This document shows, piece after piece, positions 8,190-17,143 of a DNA stretch of 64,000 nucleotides. Location of the stretch: NCBI GenBank assembly GCA_025655455.1, contig JAHXIV010000013.1, positions 1 through 64,000 of the forward strand. Reading direction: 5' to 3'. The notes under the pieces are model-generated. The model worked only from the letters and a program-made list of their open reading frames with translations, was not told the DNA's origin and did no database searches. Numbering within the stretch: the stretch's first letter is position 1; the number at the start of each line of letters is the position of its first letter. The DNA is from a gamma proteobacterium symbiont of Taylorina sp. (GTDB taxonomy: Bacteria > Pseudomonadota > Gammaproteobacteria > GRL18). Both the position numbers and the translations under genes were made by a program.

Positions 8190-8428
8190 CGTATTTTCGG
8201 ATAATTTACGCTTTCTCTATTAATATCTAAATCCCGCACTGAAAAAAATAAAAATGGCACAACATTTGCTTTTAATTATTTGACACTGGTTATTTAATAT
8301 ATAGTCCCACCAGACCCTTGCTCATATAATGAGTAACATTAAAGACAATTGCCATGCAGCCGATAAGGAAATTTATACAAGCATGGAATTTGACCTGGCC
8401 TGTTGAAAACAATATTTAAGAGCATTTT

Positions 8429-10132
8429 ATGAAAAATAAGCTTATTTTATCCCATTTATTGGCAGTATTTCATCGTTTTTATAAGTTGTATCTTATTGTC
8501 TATATGATTTTTGTATGTAGTACAGCCTATGGCTCTTACTTTACGCAAGAAATAACACAATTATTACAAACTCATCCGTCTTTATCATCCCAGCAATACT
8601 TAATTGAAGCCGCAGATGATGGTATTACAAAAGCAAAGTCTGGTTTTCTACCCAGCATTGATATTTTCAGTTCAATAGAGAAAGAAAAAACTAATCGATC
8701 TATTATTGGTAGTCAAAAGACGTATGATAGTAAAACAGCTGAATTAACCATTACACAAAATCTTTTTTCAGGTTATTCCGATGAAAACAAGACCAGTATT
8801 GCTGAATTGGAATCAAAAATTCAGTGGGTTATTTTTGATAAGGTTAAGCAAGATTTACTTTTATCAGCTATAAAATCATATATTAATATACTCAAACAAA
8901 CAAAACTGTTAGAAATTGCTGAAAATAACGAGTCAATTCTGGCAAGCCAACTGGCACTGGAAGAAGAACGTTTTAAACATGGCGCAGCGATAGAAGCTGA
9001 TGTACTGCAATCAAAAGTACGGCAACAATTTACCAAAGAGCGGAAAGTTTTATATTTTGAGGAATTAGAATTGGCAATTGCCAAATATATTGAAATTTTT
9101 TCTCATGCACCTGAATTAGAAAAAATGCAAAACATTAAAATACCTGAACAAAAAATACCTCAAACTTTATACGATGCCCTGGCACAAACCACAAAATCCA
9201 ATCCTGAACTCAATCAGTTCAGACTGGAAACAGAAAAAACAAAATTACAGATTTTTATTGAAAAAAGTGCATATTATCCTTCTATTAATCTTGTTGGGAA
9301 ATCTGAATGGTCTGATGGTGATGAAGGCTTTGATCGCTCAAAAAAAGATGCTTCAATTGGAATACAATTACAATGGAATTTGTTTAATGGTAAAAGAAAT
9401 AATGCCAATCTTAATATAGCAAGAAAAAACCATGCCTCAATTATTGAAGACTATATTATTGCAGAAAACAAATATAAAGAGCTGACACATTCTAATTGGA
9501 AAGAATATAATATTTCCAAGAAACGAGTTGTTATCCTTAAAAATGCAGCAGATATGTCCCGACTTTTATTTGAACAACGCAAAGAATTAAGGGCTGCTGG
9601 AGAAAATACAGCTAAAAACGTACTGGATGCCAGGAGTGAGTACTTTAATTCACAAACACGACATACATCAACAAAATATAATAATCAAATAAAGGCTGTC
9701 GAATTATTGTATGCATGTGGCTTACTAACTCCCGAATTAATCATTAGTGAGTTAAAATCGAAAACAATTGAACAGAAAAAATCAAAATATTTTCAACAAG
9801 AATCACCAAGGTTAAGCTCTTTTCCACCATTAACCGACCGTGATTGGCTGCTTCAACAATCACCAGAGAATTTTGTTATTCAGTTAATTTCAGTAAGAAA
9901 TAAAAATTCTATTGACGGACTTATAGATAAAACGAATGTGAGTGACAGATTTGCGGTTTATACGATTAAGAATAAAGGTAATGACATATATGTGATGGTT
10001 TATGGTTCTTTTTCAGATAAAAAATCTGCAAAAGAAGCCATTAAAAGTTTACCGATTAATCATAACAAATATCATCCATGGGTTAGGGAAGTCAGCATGA
10101 TTCAACATGAAATAAATAGAGGTTATAAGTAG
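8429..10132 (+). CDS. TolC-family outer-membrane channel with C-terminal SPOR domain
   Basis: The 567-residue protein has a signal peptide (cleavage likely after AYG near residue 35) and an outer-membrane efflux protein region to about residue 440. It shows the two-fold repeat of helical hairpins and strands typical of TolC/AprF/LapE (VLQSKVRQQF; NVLDARSEYFNSQ). After a polar linker, residues about 480-555 match a SPOR domain (WLLQQSPENFVIQL, then YVMVYGSFSDKKSAKEAI). SPOR domains bind denuded peptidoglycan, so the channel may be recruited to sites of cell-wall remodelling. It is the outer-membrane part of the type I exporter encoded about 3.7 kb downstream. It is convergent with the acidic repeat gene, 12 bases between stops. 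Confidence 0.88.
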   Translation: MKNKLILSHLLAVFHRFYKLYLIVYMIFVCSTAYGSYFTQEITQLLQTHPSLSSQQYLIEAADDGITKAKSGFLPSIDIFSSIEKEKTNRSIIGSQKTYDSKTAELTITQNLFSGYSDENKTSIAELESKIQWVIFDKVKQDLLLSAIKSYINILKQTKLLEIAENNESILASQLALEEERFKHGAAIEADVLQSKVRQQFTKERKVLYFEELELAIAKYIEIFSHAPELEKMQNIKIPEQKIPQTLYDALAQTTKSNPELNQFRLETEKTKLQIFIEKSAYYPSINLVGKSEWSDGDEGFDRSKKDASIGIQLQWNLFNGKRNNANLNIARKNHASIIEDYIIAENKYKELTHSNWKEYNISKKRVVILKNAADMSRLLFEQRKELRAAGENTAKNVLDARSEYFNSQTRHTSTKYNNQIKAVELLYACGLLTPELIISELKSKTIEQKKSKYFQQESPRLSSFPPLTDRDWLLQQSPENFVIQLISVRNKNSIDGLIDKTNVSDRFAVYTIKNKGNDIYVMVYGSFSDKKSAKEAIKSLPINHNKYHPWVREVSMIQHEINRGYK

Positions 10133-10144
10133 TAATTGTGGTTT

Positions 10145-13100
10145 TTATAACAAAGAGTCTTCATTGTTATAATCATCCCCCATTGGATCATCAAATACGC
10201 CTTGTTCATCATAATTAAATTCAGGTTCCATATCTTCATCTGATATTTCAGAAAATTCAAAGCCCGATATTTCCAGTTGTGCAATTTCAAATTCATCTGA
10301 GTTTTTATCGTTTTTACTGTGGCTAATGACTTTATAACCTGGGTGGTTTGTATTATTGCTAGTATTACCACCGGAATTCTCTGCATTATTATGGAACTCG
10401 GAGCCGCCGGGTGCATTTTGGTCACCATTGCCAAACCCATTATTTTCATATTTATGATGATTATCCTGTCTATCTTCATCAGCTAATGAATTCTCAAAAT
10501 CGGGGGACAACTGCTCATTGATTTCATTATCGTTTTTACCACCTGGATGTGAACCCTTACCATTACCACCGGCATTCTCAGCATTGTTATTAAATTCAGA
10601 ACCACCTGGCGCATCCTGATCACCATTGCCAAACCCATTATTTTCATATTTATGATCAGATATATCTATATTGACCGGAGTGGAGGAATCATCATCATGA
10701 TTATCTTCTTTAAAGTCATCAAGAATGGTATCGTTATTGCTATCCTTAATGGTGTTAAATGTATTGTCTATGTTATTGTTAACATCAGGATCTATGTCTG
10801 ATAATAATTCAAGCACATCATCACTGGTCATTAGTGCTGTTATATCGAGTTCATCATCAGAACCATCAATTGAATCTATTTTTTCTTCATATTGAACATC
10901 TGTTATTGTAGAGTCGAACTTAATATCTTCAATAACAGGTTCAGTAGAAGAGTTTGATTCACTGCTATCTTTATTATCAGCAGGTGTTCGCTGTTCAGGT
11001 TTCTCTTCAGTCGTTAAGCTGTCTTCTAATTCGATAGTAAGCTCTGATTCATTATCACTTTTTTTATTTTCACTGGGCTCTGATTCAATTTCAGTTTCTG
11101 TAGTGATGACTTCTATTGTTTCGATATTAATAACACGTTCAAACTTACCACCAGAGCAGGAATCATAGCCTCCTGGACACATGATCAGGTATTCACCCTC
11201 ATCCAGGATTTCATGGTCATTGTCTTTAATCGGTTCTGGTGCTACAGCAATTTCTTCATCGACTACTTCATTGATCACTTCAGTCGCTTGTTCTTCTGAT
11301 TCTTTTTCAGGAGAAGTGTCTTCCACCAATTCCGATTTATTTTCAGGATTAACAATAAAGTCTTCTTTTTCCTGTTCAATTATTGTTTCAGGAATATCAG
11401 GTTCAAGTTCAGGTTTTTTATCTTCAATATCCAGCTTTTCATCGACATTATCTATATCCGATTTTTCCTGAGCTATCTCAACAATTGTTTCTGTCTCATC
11501 CTCTTTTTCTGCTGGAACAGTTTCAACAACTTCAATATCAGCTTTTAATGGCTTTTCATAGCTAACGGTATCAACAGGTTCATTGGTATTATCTGCACCA
11601 ATAATTATTTCCTGATGAATAACCTTAACAGTCTCAATAGTAGTAACAGACTCTTCTGTGGAACCAAGGCAATTAAAATCTGAAATTATTTTATCCCTAA
11701 TGATATCATCAGATTCAACAGATTCTTCGAACTCACTAATCATTTCAACAGTATCAGCTATTTCATTCTCAGGTGCCTGTTCGTCTTCAGTCTCAATACT
11801 CTCATCAGATTCAACAGCTTCTTCGAACTCACTAATCACTTCAACAGTATCAACTATTTCGTTCTCAGTTTCCTGTTTTATCTCAGTCTCAATATTCGCA
11901 TCGGATTCAACAACTTCTTCAATCTCACTAATCACTTCAACAGTATCAACTATTTCGTTCTTTATCTCCTCTTCAATTTCATTGATATTAGATGTTATGG
12001 TATCACTTAATTCTTCTGATTTGCCATCATGAAGAGGATGATATCCTCCAGCATTTCCAATATCTTTATCATTACCCTGATTTCCTGAGGTTCCTGAAAT
12101 CAGGTTATTATTTTCATCCGATTTTCCGGCACCAGCAGCAGGATTAAAAGAAGCATTATCCTGTATATCTGTTTTAATGGTCTCATGCTTATTATCTGAC
12201 TGAGGAAGCTTTTCAGATAATTCCACCTTGATTTTTTCAGCATTGGGTATTTCAGAGCCAATGATGCCGACATTGGCTTCCTGATGTTCATTTAACTCAT
12301 TATTATTAGACTGACCACCAGCATTACCAACAAATTTATCATTACCCTGATTTCCTGAGGTTCCTGAAATCAGGTTATCATTTTCATCCGACTTTCCAGC
12401 ACCAGCAGCAGGATTAAAAGAAACATTGTCCTGGATATCTGCTTTAATGGTCTCATGGTTATTATTTGACTGAGAAAGCTTTTCAGATAATTTCACCGTG
12501 ATTTTTTCAGCATTTGGCATTTCAGCCTCAATGATGCTGGTAGTGGCTTCCTGATGAGCATTTAACTCATTATTTTTGGAGTGACCGACAGCATTACCAA
12601 CAGGTTTATCATTATTCTGACTTTCAACACTACTAGATTTTTCATTGTTATTTTCATCAGACCTGCCTGTTTCTTCTGTTTTACTGCTATCATAAATTTT
12701 TTGCGTGTGTTCATTTTTGTCAGTACTTGTTTGCTTTATGCTCTCTGTATAGGCATCTGATTGGCGGTTATAGTTTGATTCATCATTATCCTGATTGATT
12801 TTTTCATTTTTATTTTTTGCTTCAGTTTCAGACTTTGTCTCAAGCTTTGTGTACATTGAAGACATTGAGATATGGGCAGATTCATAGCCCGCACCTGGCT
12901 CTGTTTCATTGATTCTTCTATTACCTTTTGTGATAATTGTTTCTTTATCACTTTTATTTACATCAGTTTTTTTAGTATCTGCAGCAAAATCAGATTTGAA
13001 CAGTGTTTTGTCTATTGTTGCCTCATTATCATCTTTGCTGTTAGGGTTAAAATGATCACTATTTCCATCAGCATTACCAACAAATTTTAAGTTGTTTCCC

Positions 13101-13426
13101 TGATTGCCTCCTGAACCGGAAACAACATTATCATTTTCATCAGATTTACCTGCACCAGCAGCTATACCTTCTCCTTCTCCTGGTAATAAAACGCTAGAGA
13201 ACAAATCATCATTATTTTGGCTTTGTAGATTTATGGTAGATTTAACATTTTTTTGTTGTAATAATTCATTATCAGATAAACGGTTTTCAAAAACCTGAGT
13301 GGGGTTTAGAATATCAGGATGTTTATGAGGGTCATCATCCCTTATGATGTCAAATTTATCAAACTTAATCCTGTTAGAATCATCAAATTTGTCTTGTTTA
13401 TAATTATCAATGTTTCTTTTGGCCAC
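10145..13426 (-). CDS. Very acidic repeat protein, probable type I secretion substrate
   Basis: 1093 residues, begun at a GTG preceded by AGGAG. No signal peptide and no membrane helix; extremely rich in Asp, Glu, Asn and Ser. Three repeat types occur in order: Gly/Asn blocks with GAGKSDEN...SGNQGN (starting near residues 91, 337 and 426); three copies of an acidic unit with DTVEVISEFEE (about 484-570); and two copies of KYENNGFGNGDQ.APGGS...NNAENAGG (about 925-1015), a motif I associate with large calcium-binding and type I-secreted proteins. The C-terminus is acidic with hydrophobic residues (EFEIAQLEISGFEFSE), as in type I secretion signals. No RTX nonapeptide run is seen. Function unknown; perhaps an adhesin or extracellular matrix protein. 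Confidence 0.7.
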   Translation of the reverse strand: MAKRNIDNYKQDKFDDSNRIKFDKFDIIRDDDPHKHPDILNPTQVFENRLSDNELLQQKNVKSTINLQSQNNDDLFSSVLLPGEGEGIAAGAGKSDENDNVVSGSGGNQGNNLKFVGNADGNSDHFNPNSKDDNEATIDKTLFKSDFAADTKKTDVNKSDKETIITKGNRRINETEPGAGYESAHISMSSMYTKLETKSETEAKNKNEKINQDNDESNYNRQSDAYTESIKQTSTDKNEHTQKIYDSSKTEETGRSDENNNEKSSSVESQNNDKPVGNAVGHSKNNELNAHQEATTSIIEAEMPNAEKITVKLSEKLSQSNNNHETIKADIQDNVSFNPAAGAGKSDENDNLISGTSGNQGNDKFVGNAGGQSNNNELNEHQEANVGIIGSEIPNAEKIKVELSEKLPQSDNKHETIKTDIQDNASFNPAAGAGKSDENNNLISGTSGNQGNDKDIGNAGGYHPLHDGKSEELSDTITSNINEIEEEIKNEIVDTVEVISEIEEVVESDANIETEIKQETENEIVDTVEVISEFEEAVESDESIETEDEQAPENEIADTVEMISEFEESVESDDIIRDKIISDFNCLGSTEESVTTIETVKVIHQEIIIGADNTNEPVDTVSYEKPLKADIEVVETVPAEKEDETETIVEIAQEKSDIDNVDEKLDIEDKKPELEPDIPETIIEQEKEDFIVNPENKSELVEDTSPEKESEEQATEVINEVVDEEIAVAPEPIKDNDHEILDEGEYLIMCPGGYDSCSGGKFERVINIETIEVITTETEIESEPSENKKSDNESELTIELEDSLTTEEKPEQRTPADNKDSSESNSSTEPVIEDIKFDSTITDVQYEEKIDSIDGSDDELDITALMTSDDVLELLSDIDPDVNNNIDNTFNTIKDSNNDTILDDFKEDNHDDDSSTPVNIDISDHKYENNGFGNGDQDAPGGSEFNNNAENAGGNGKGSHPGGKNDNEINEQLSPDFENSLADEDRQDNHHKYENNGFGNGDQNAPGGSEFHNNAENSGGNTSNNTNHPGYKVISHSKNDKNSDEFEIAQLEISGFEFSEISDEDMEPEFNYDEQGVFDDPMGDDYNNEDSLL

Positions 13427-13498
13427 CTCAATATACTCCTAGTGTTTCATTAGTAAATAATATTTAACTTGCCCTTTTATGCTAAAGATTCACCTAAA

Positions 13499-13684
13499 AT
13501 GACTTATTTTGATGACTTGATGCAGAATCTGCAAAACTTGCGAATTCATATTTTATTGTCAATAATGTATATGATTATCGCAATTGTCTTTACTAACTTA
13601 ATAATAACTCTGGTTCAATGTGAAATTGAACAACACATTGATATCCATTTGACAGCTCTTGAGCTTGATACTAGCATACATTAA
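13499..13684 (+). CDS. Possible small single-span membrane protein
   Basis: 61 residues from the ATG at 13499 (a TTG at 13469 would add ten). One strong hydrophobic segment (about residues 17-40, LLSIMYMIIAIVFTNLII) is flanked by polar ends. It lies alone between the divergent cargo and ABC-transporter genes. There is no clear ribosome site and no family I recognise, so it may be a chance frame in promoter DNA. Confidence 0.3.
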   Translation: MTYFDDLMQNLQNLRIHILLSIMYMIIAIVFTNLIITLVQCEIEQHIDIHLTALELDTSIH

Positions 13685-13802
13685 AAATTTTTCTGTTAAA
13701 CTGATCACATTTTTTTAATTAATGTAATTACTTATCACTGATAAGATAACTTCACTTTTGTTTTGAGTAAGAATACTTATAAATCATGATAAACAGGGTT
13801 AA

Positions 13803-15599
13803 ATGAAACGACATAACAACAAAACACTTAACAAGAATCAGATAGAGTTTGCAGATATCATCCTTCAGGCAAAGCCTGCCTTTCTGGCAGTTGCATTGTT
13901 CAGTCTGTTTTTTAATCTGTTAATGTTAACAACTCCTCTTTATATGCTGCAGGTTTTTGATCGTGTTTTATCCAGTCATAGCCACAACACATTGCTATGG
14001 CTGACAGTTATGGCTATTATTGCGTTTATTTTTATGTCACTTCTGGACGTGATACGAAATCGAATATTGGGTGGTATTGGTATTTGGCTTGATCGCTCTT
14101 TGGGTACTATTCTGGTTCGTTCCAGTTTACATAAAGCGGCTGTACATACTTCACGAGGACTACCATCCAGCAGTCTGCGTGATTTATCAATGATCAGAAA
14201 TTTTCTGAGCGGTACCGGCACGTTGGCTCTCATTGATTCACCCTGGACACCTCTTTTTGTCATCATTATTTTTCTACTACATCCCTGGCTAGGGATGTTA
14301 ACCTTAATGGGAATATTAACACTTATTTTATTGACGATATTTGGCGAATTAAATGCACGTAAGCGTTTGAACCAAAGTAGTTCGAAATTATCCCAGCTTT
14401 ATGCGACCATCGATTCGGCAGCCGATACTGCTGATGCCCTGGTCAGTATGGGAGCACTTGAGCGTATTATTTCTCAGTGGAAAAAAAAGAACCATGTATT
14501 ACTGAATAATACACAACAAGTGAATGGAAAGTTGGCTTCAGCTGTTGCTGTTGGGAAATTTGTTCGCTTAAGTTTACAAATATTAATAATGGCAGTGGGT
14601 GCTTTATTGGTTATTAATGAAGAACTGACACCAGGAGGTATGTTAGCTTCCTCAATTTTATTAACCAGAGCGTTGGCACCGATTGAGCAACTCATTGGTG
14701 CCTGGCGTGCTTTTGTTGGTAGTCGTGAAGCCATAACTCGTATTGTCAAACAGCTTAATATGGTACAGGAACACCATCGAAACGTTGAAATGCCAAAACC
14801 TCAAGGATATTTTGAAGCGAATAAAATATCATTTGCTCTACCATCAGAGCAGCGTTTTTTATTTAGAGACATTTCATTTAAGCTTAAACCTGGAGAAGTG
14901 CTGGGAATAGTGGGTCCTTCCGGTACCGGAAAAAGTACTCTTGCAAGGATTTTAGTTGGTTTAATTAGCCCTACCACAGGTCATGCCAGAGTCGATGGTA
15001 GTGATATTGCTCATTGGTCACTGGATAAAATGGGACAGTACATTGGTTATCTGCCACAGGGATTTGAATTGTTTGATGGAACAATTAGACAAAATATCTC
15101 ACGATTCAGTGATTGTGCTATTGAAGATGTGATTCATATTTCAAAATTAGCAGGTATTCATGATTTTATTGTACGCTTACCAAAGGGCTATGAAACAAAA
15201 ATCATCAAAAACAGTGTATTTCTATCAGGAGGACAGCAACAACGCATTGCATTGGCAAGAGCAATATTTGGCTATCCTTCAATCATAGTGATGGATGAGC
15301 CCAATGCAAACCTTGACCCTTCTGGTGAAAAAGCCTTGTTAAAAGCAATCGACATACTCAAACGCAAAGGTAAAACCATTATCTTAATCGCACACCGTTC
15401 TAATATTCTACGCAGTGCTGATCAATTATTGATGATGAATCATCAGGGTGGAAAACTTCTGACCAGGAAGAATACCGCAGAGCAGATCGATCAGACGCTG
15501 GGGGTATCCTATCAATACATACAAAATATTATAAAAGATATAGCATTGACTGAGGCTGATAATAGCAATAAGTCTCAAAGGTCGGGACATCATGAGTAA
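13803..15599 (+). CDS. Type I secretion ABC permease/ATPase, PrtD/AprD type
   Basis: The 598-residue half-transporter has an N-terminal membrane domain (about residues 20-320, with TTPLYMLQVFDRVLSSHS typical of the PrtD/HasD group) and a C-terminal ATPase: Walker A GPSGTGKST, signature LSGGQQQRIALARA, Walker B IIVMDEP and switch His in AHRS. It lacks an N-terminal C39 peptidase or C39-like domain, so cargo is expected to be exported via a C-terminal signal without leader cleavage. AGGG precedes the ATG. Its last eight bases overlap the adaptor gene. It energises export together with the adjacent adaptor and the TolC-SPOR channel. Confidence 0.93.
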   Translation: MKRHNNKTLNKNQIEFADIILQAKPAFLAVALFSLFFNLLMLTTPLYMLQVFDRVLSSHSHNTLLWLTVMAIIAFIFMSLLDVIRNRILGGIGIWLDRSLGTILVRSSLHKAAVHTSRGLPSSSLRDLSMIRNFLSGTGTLALIDSPWTPLFVIIIFLLHPWLGMLTLMGILTLILLTIFGELNARKRLNQSSSKLSQLYATIDSAADTADALVSMGALERIISQWKKKNHVLLNNTQQVNGKLASAVAVGKFVRLSLQILIMAVGALLVINEELTPGGMLASSILLTRALAPIEQLIGAWRAFVGSREAITRIVKQLNMVQEHHRNVEMPKPQGYFEANKISFALPSEQRFLFRDISFKLKPGEVLGIVGPSGTGKSTLARILVGLISPTTGHARVDGSDIAHWSLDKMGQYIGYLPQGFELFDGTIRQNISRFSDCAIEDVIHISKLAGIHDFIVRLPKGYETKIIKNSVFLSGGQQQRIALARAIFGYPSIIVMDEPNANLDPSGEKALLKAIDILKRKGKTIILIAHRSNILRSADQLLMMNHQGGKLLTRKNTAEQIDQTLGVSYQYIQNIIKDIALTEADNSNKSQRSGHHE

Positions 15600-16899
15600 T
15601 GAAATCATAGAACAGATTGGAAAACCTGATGTAAATAACTGGATTCTCGCCGGCTTTGCAGTATTATTGTTTTTTCTCTTAGTTTTAGTAGGTTGGGCCG
15701 GCTTTACCACCATTGATGCAGCCACTATTACTCAAGGCTCAATTACTATAAAAGACAAGCATAAAAAAATCCAGCATCTGGAAGGAGGAATTGCTAGTGA
15801 AATTTATGTTAAGGAGCACAGTGAAGTAAAAAAAGGGCAAATCTTAATGACCTTAAATCAGACCAAAGCCCGGGCATTACTCGATCTGGTAACAAATCAA
15901 TATCTCACTGCTTTAGCCCTGGAAGCAAGATTAATGGCTGAGAAAAAAGCACAAAGTAATATAAAATGGCCTGAAACATTGGATCAAAACCACCCTCAAG
16001 CACAAGTTGCCATGGAGGAACAGGAAGGTATCTTTGTAGAACGATTAACAACGCATACAGGACAAATAAAATTACTGGAAAATAAAGTACGTCAAACTAA
16101 AAAAGCCTTTGGTGGTACGAAAAAACAATATAATTCATTAAACAAACAATATCGCTTAATTCTCAGAGAAGTAGAAAATGCACGCATACTCACTCGCAAG
16201 AAATTGGCGACAAAACAAAAATTAATGGGGCTCGAGCGTGAAGCACTTCAAATTGACGAACGTTTACGTTCTTTGGAAACACACATTTCAACTTATCAAT
16301 ATGAAATTGATGACGGTAACCTGAAAATATCTAATCTCAAAAATAAACACCATAATGAAATTGTGGAACTACAGCACAAAGCTCGACTTAATCTATCTGA
16401 TCTGACACAAAAACTTAAAGCGGCCCAGGATGTCCTGGAACGAACCAAAATCATAGCCCCCCAAAAAGGCATCGTTATCAACTTGGCTATTACTACACTG
16501 CGTAGTGTGATCAAGCCGGGTGAAACTATCATGGAAATTGTTCCAACCGATGCAACTTATATTATTGAAACACGAATTGATCCCAAAGATATTGATGTCG
16601 TGAAAAAGGGAGCAAAGACACAGATCCGTTTAACATCCTATAAACAACGGATTACACCAACTCTTTATGGAACTGTGCTTCATGTCTCGGCTGACACATT
16701 GTTTGACAAAAAGACAGGTGATAAGTATTACAGTGTCATTATTGAAATTGATAGCATTTCATTAAAAAAATACCCAGGAATTAATCTTTATCCAGGTATG
16801 CCTGCTGATGTCATGATCATTTCAGATTCCCGAACTGTTATTCAATACCTTTTTCAACCTGTATTTGAAAGTTTTAACCAGGCATTTAGAGAAAAATAA
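15592..16899 (+). CDS. Type I secretion membrane-fusion adaptor, PrtE/HlyD type
   Basis: 435 residues: a short cytoplasmic N-terminus, one membrane helix (about 18-38), the first half of a lipoyl/barrel-sandwich domain (KHKKIQHLEGGIASEIYV), a long coiled-coil hairpin (about 95-290), the second half (KIIAPQKGIVINL) and a beta-barrel domain (IVPTDATYIIETRIDPKDID). These are family hallmarks of type I HlyD adaptors. It bridges the ABC exporter to the outer-membrane channel. It overlaps the ABC gene by eight bases, showing translational coupling. Confidence 0.93.
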   Translation: MSNEIIEQIGKPDVNNWILAGFAVLLFFLLVLVGWAGFTTIDAATITQGSITIKDKHKKIQHLEGGIASEIYVKEHSEVKKGQILMTLNQTKARALLDLVTNQYLTALALEARLMAEKKAQSNIKWPETLDQNHPQAQVAMEEQEGIFVERLTTHTGQIKLLENKVRQTKKAFGGTKKQYNSLNKQYRLILREVENARILTRKKLATKQKLMGLEREALQIDERLRSLETHISTYQYEIDDGNLKISNLKNKHHNEIVELQHKARLNLSDLTQKLKAAQDVLERTKIIAPQKGIVINLAITTLRSVIKPGETIMEIVPTDATYIIETRIDPKDIDVVKKGAKTQIRLTSYKQRITPTLYGTVLHVSADTLFDKKTGDKYYSVIIEIDSISLKKYPGINLYPGMPADVMIISDSRTVIQYLFQPVFESFNQAFREK

Positions 16900-17062
16900 G
16901 CGGATGATGTAAAATCTCATCAGAAAATTTCAAAACTGTACGAAAACCTTAATTGTCTCTACCTGGTGTGAGTATTAGCGATTATCATTTAACTTTATTT
17001 GCAAATCATCGTGCTAATCTTTAATAAACACCCGTTTTCAATTCCCATGATTAAATCCTTCA

Positions 17063-17143
17063 CTCTTGAGTAACAAAAAATTATCACAAATGATTTTAAG
17101 TTATTTTTATATTACTTAAAATCATTCGTGACAATTTTTTTGG
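17063..17143 (+). repeat. Dispersed repeat family R3, copy 2, overlapping the 3' end of frdA
   Basis: Starts with CTCTTGAGTAACAAAAAATT, shared with copy 1 at 6038-6018. It then forms the palindrome ATGATTTTAAGT...ACTTAAAATCAT (17091-17126). The frdA stop codon at 17122-17124 lies inside the element, so the last codons of frdA appear to be repeat-derived. The palindrome could also serve as a terminator or mRNA-stabilising hairpin for frdCA. Confidence 0.65.

Larger units (their letters stand above)
7732..8428. other. Long AT-rich intergenic region between frdB and the TolC-like gene
   Basis: About 700 bases without a convincing gene. It must hold divergent promoters for frdB (minus) and the TolC-like gene (plus). 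It contains several DnaA-box-like nonamers and a perfect palindrome, listed separately. TATAAT at about 8325-8330 is a possible -10 element for the rightward gene, without a clear -35. A 63-codon minus-strand frame at 8069-8260 has no recognisable features and is not called. Confidence 0.6.

Noticed and set aside
8069-8260. 63-codon frame in the frdB-tolC spacer
   Set aside because: It spans the DnaA-box palindrome, has no good ribosome site and no resemblance to a protein family.
11181-12032. Ser-rich plus-strand frames opposite the acidic repeat gene
   Set aside because: They are antisense shadows: Glu/Asp codons read backwards give Ser/Leu-rich frames.
10145-13426. RTX toxin
   Set aside because: No runs of GGxGxDxUx nonapeptides and no toxin or protease domain are visible.
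6038-17063. Inversion between R3 repeats as the cause of frdA-frdB separation
   Set aside because: Inverting this segment would not bring frdB next to frdA in the same direction, so insertion explains the layout better.
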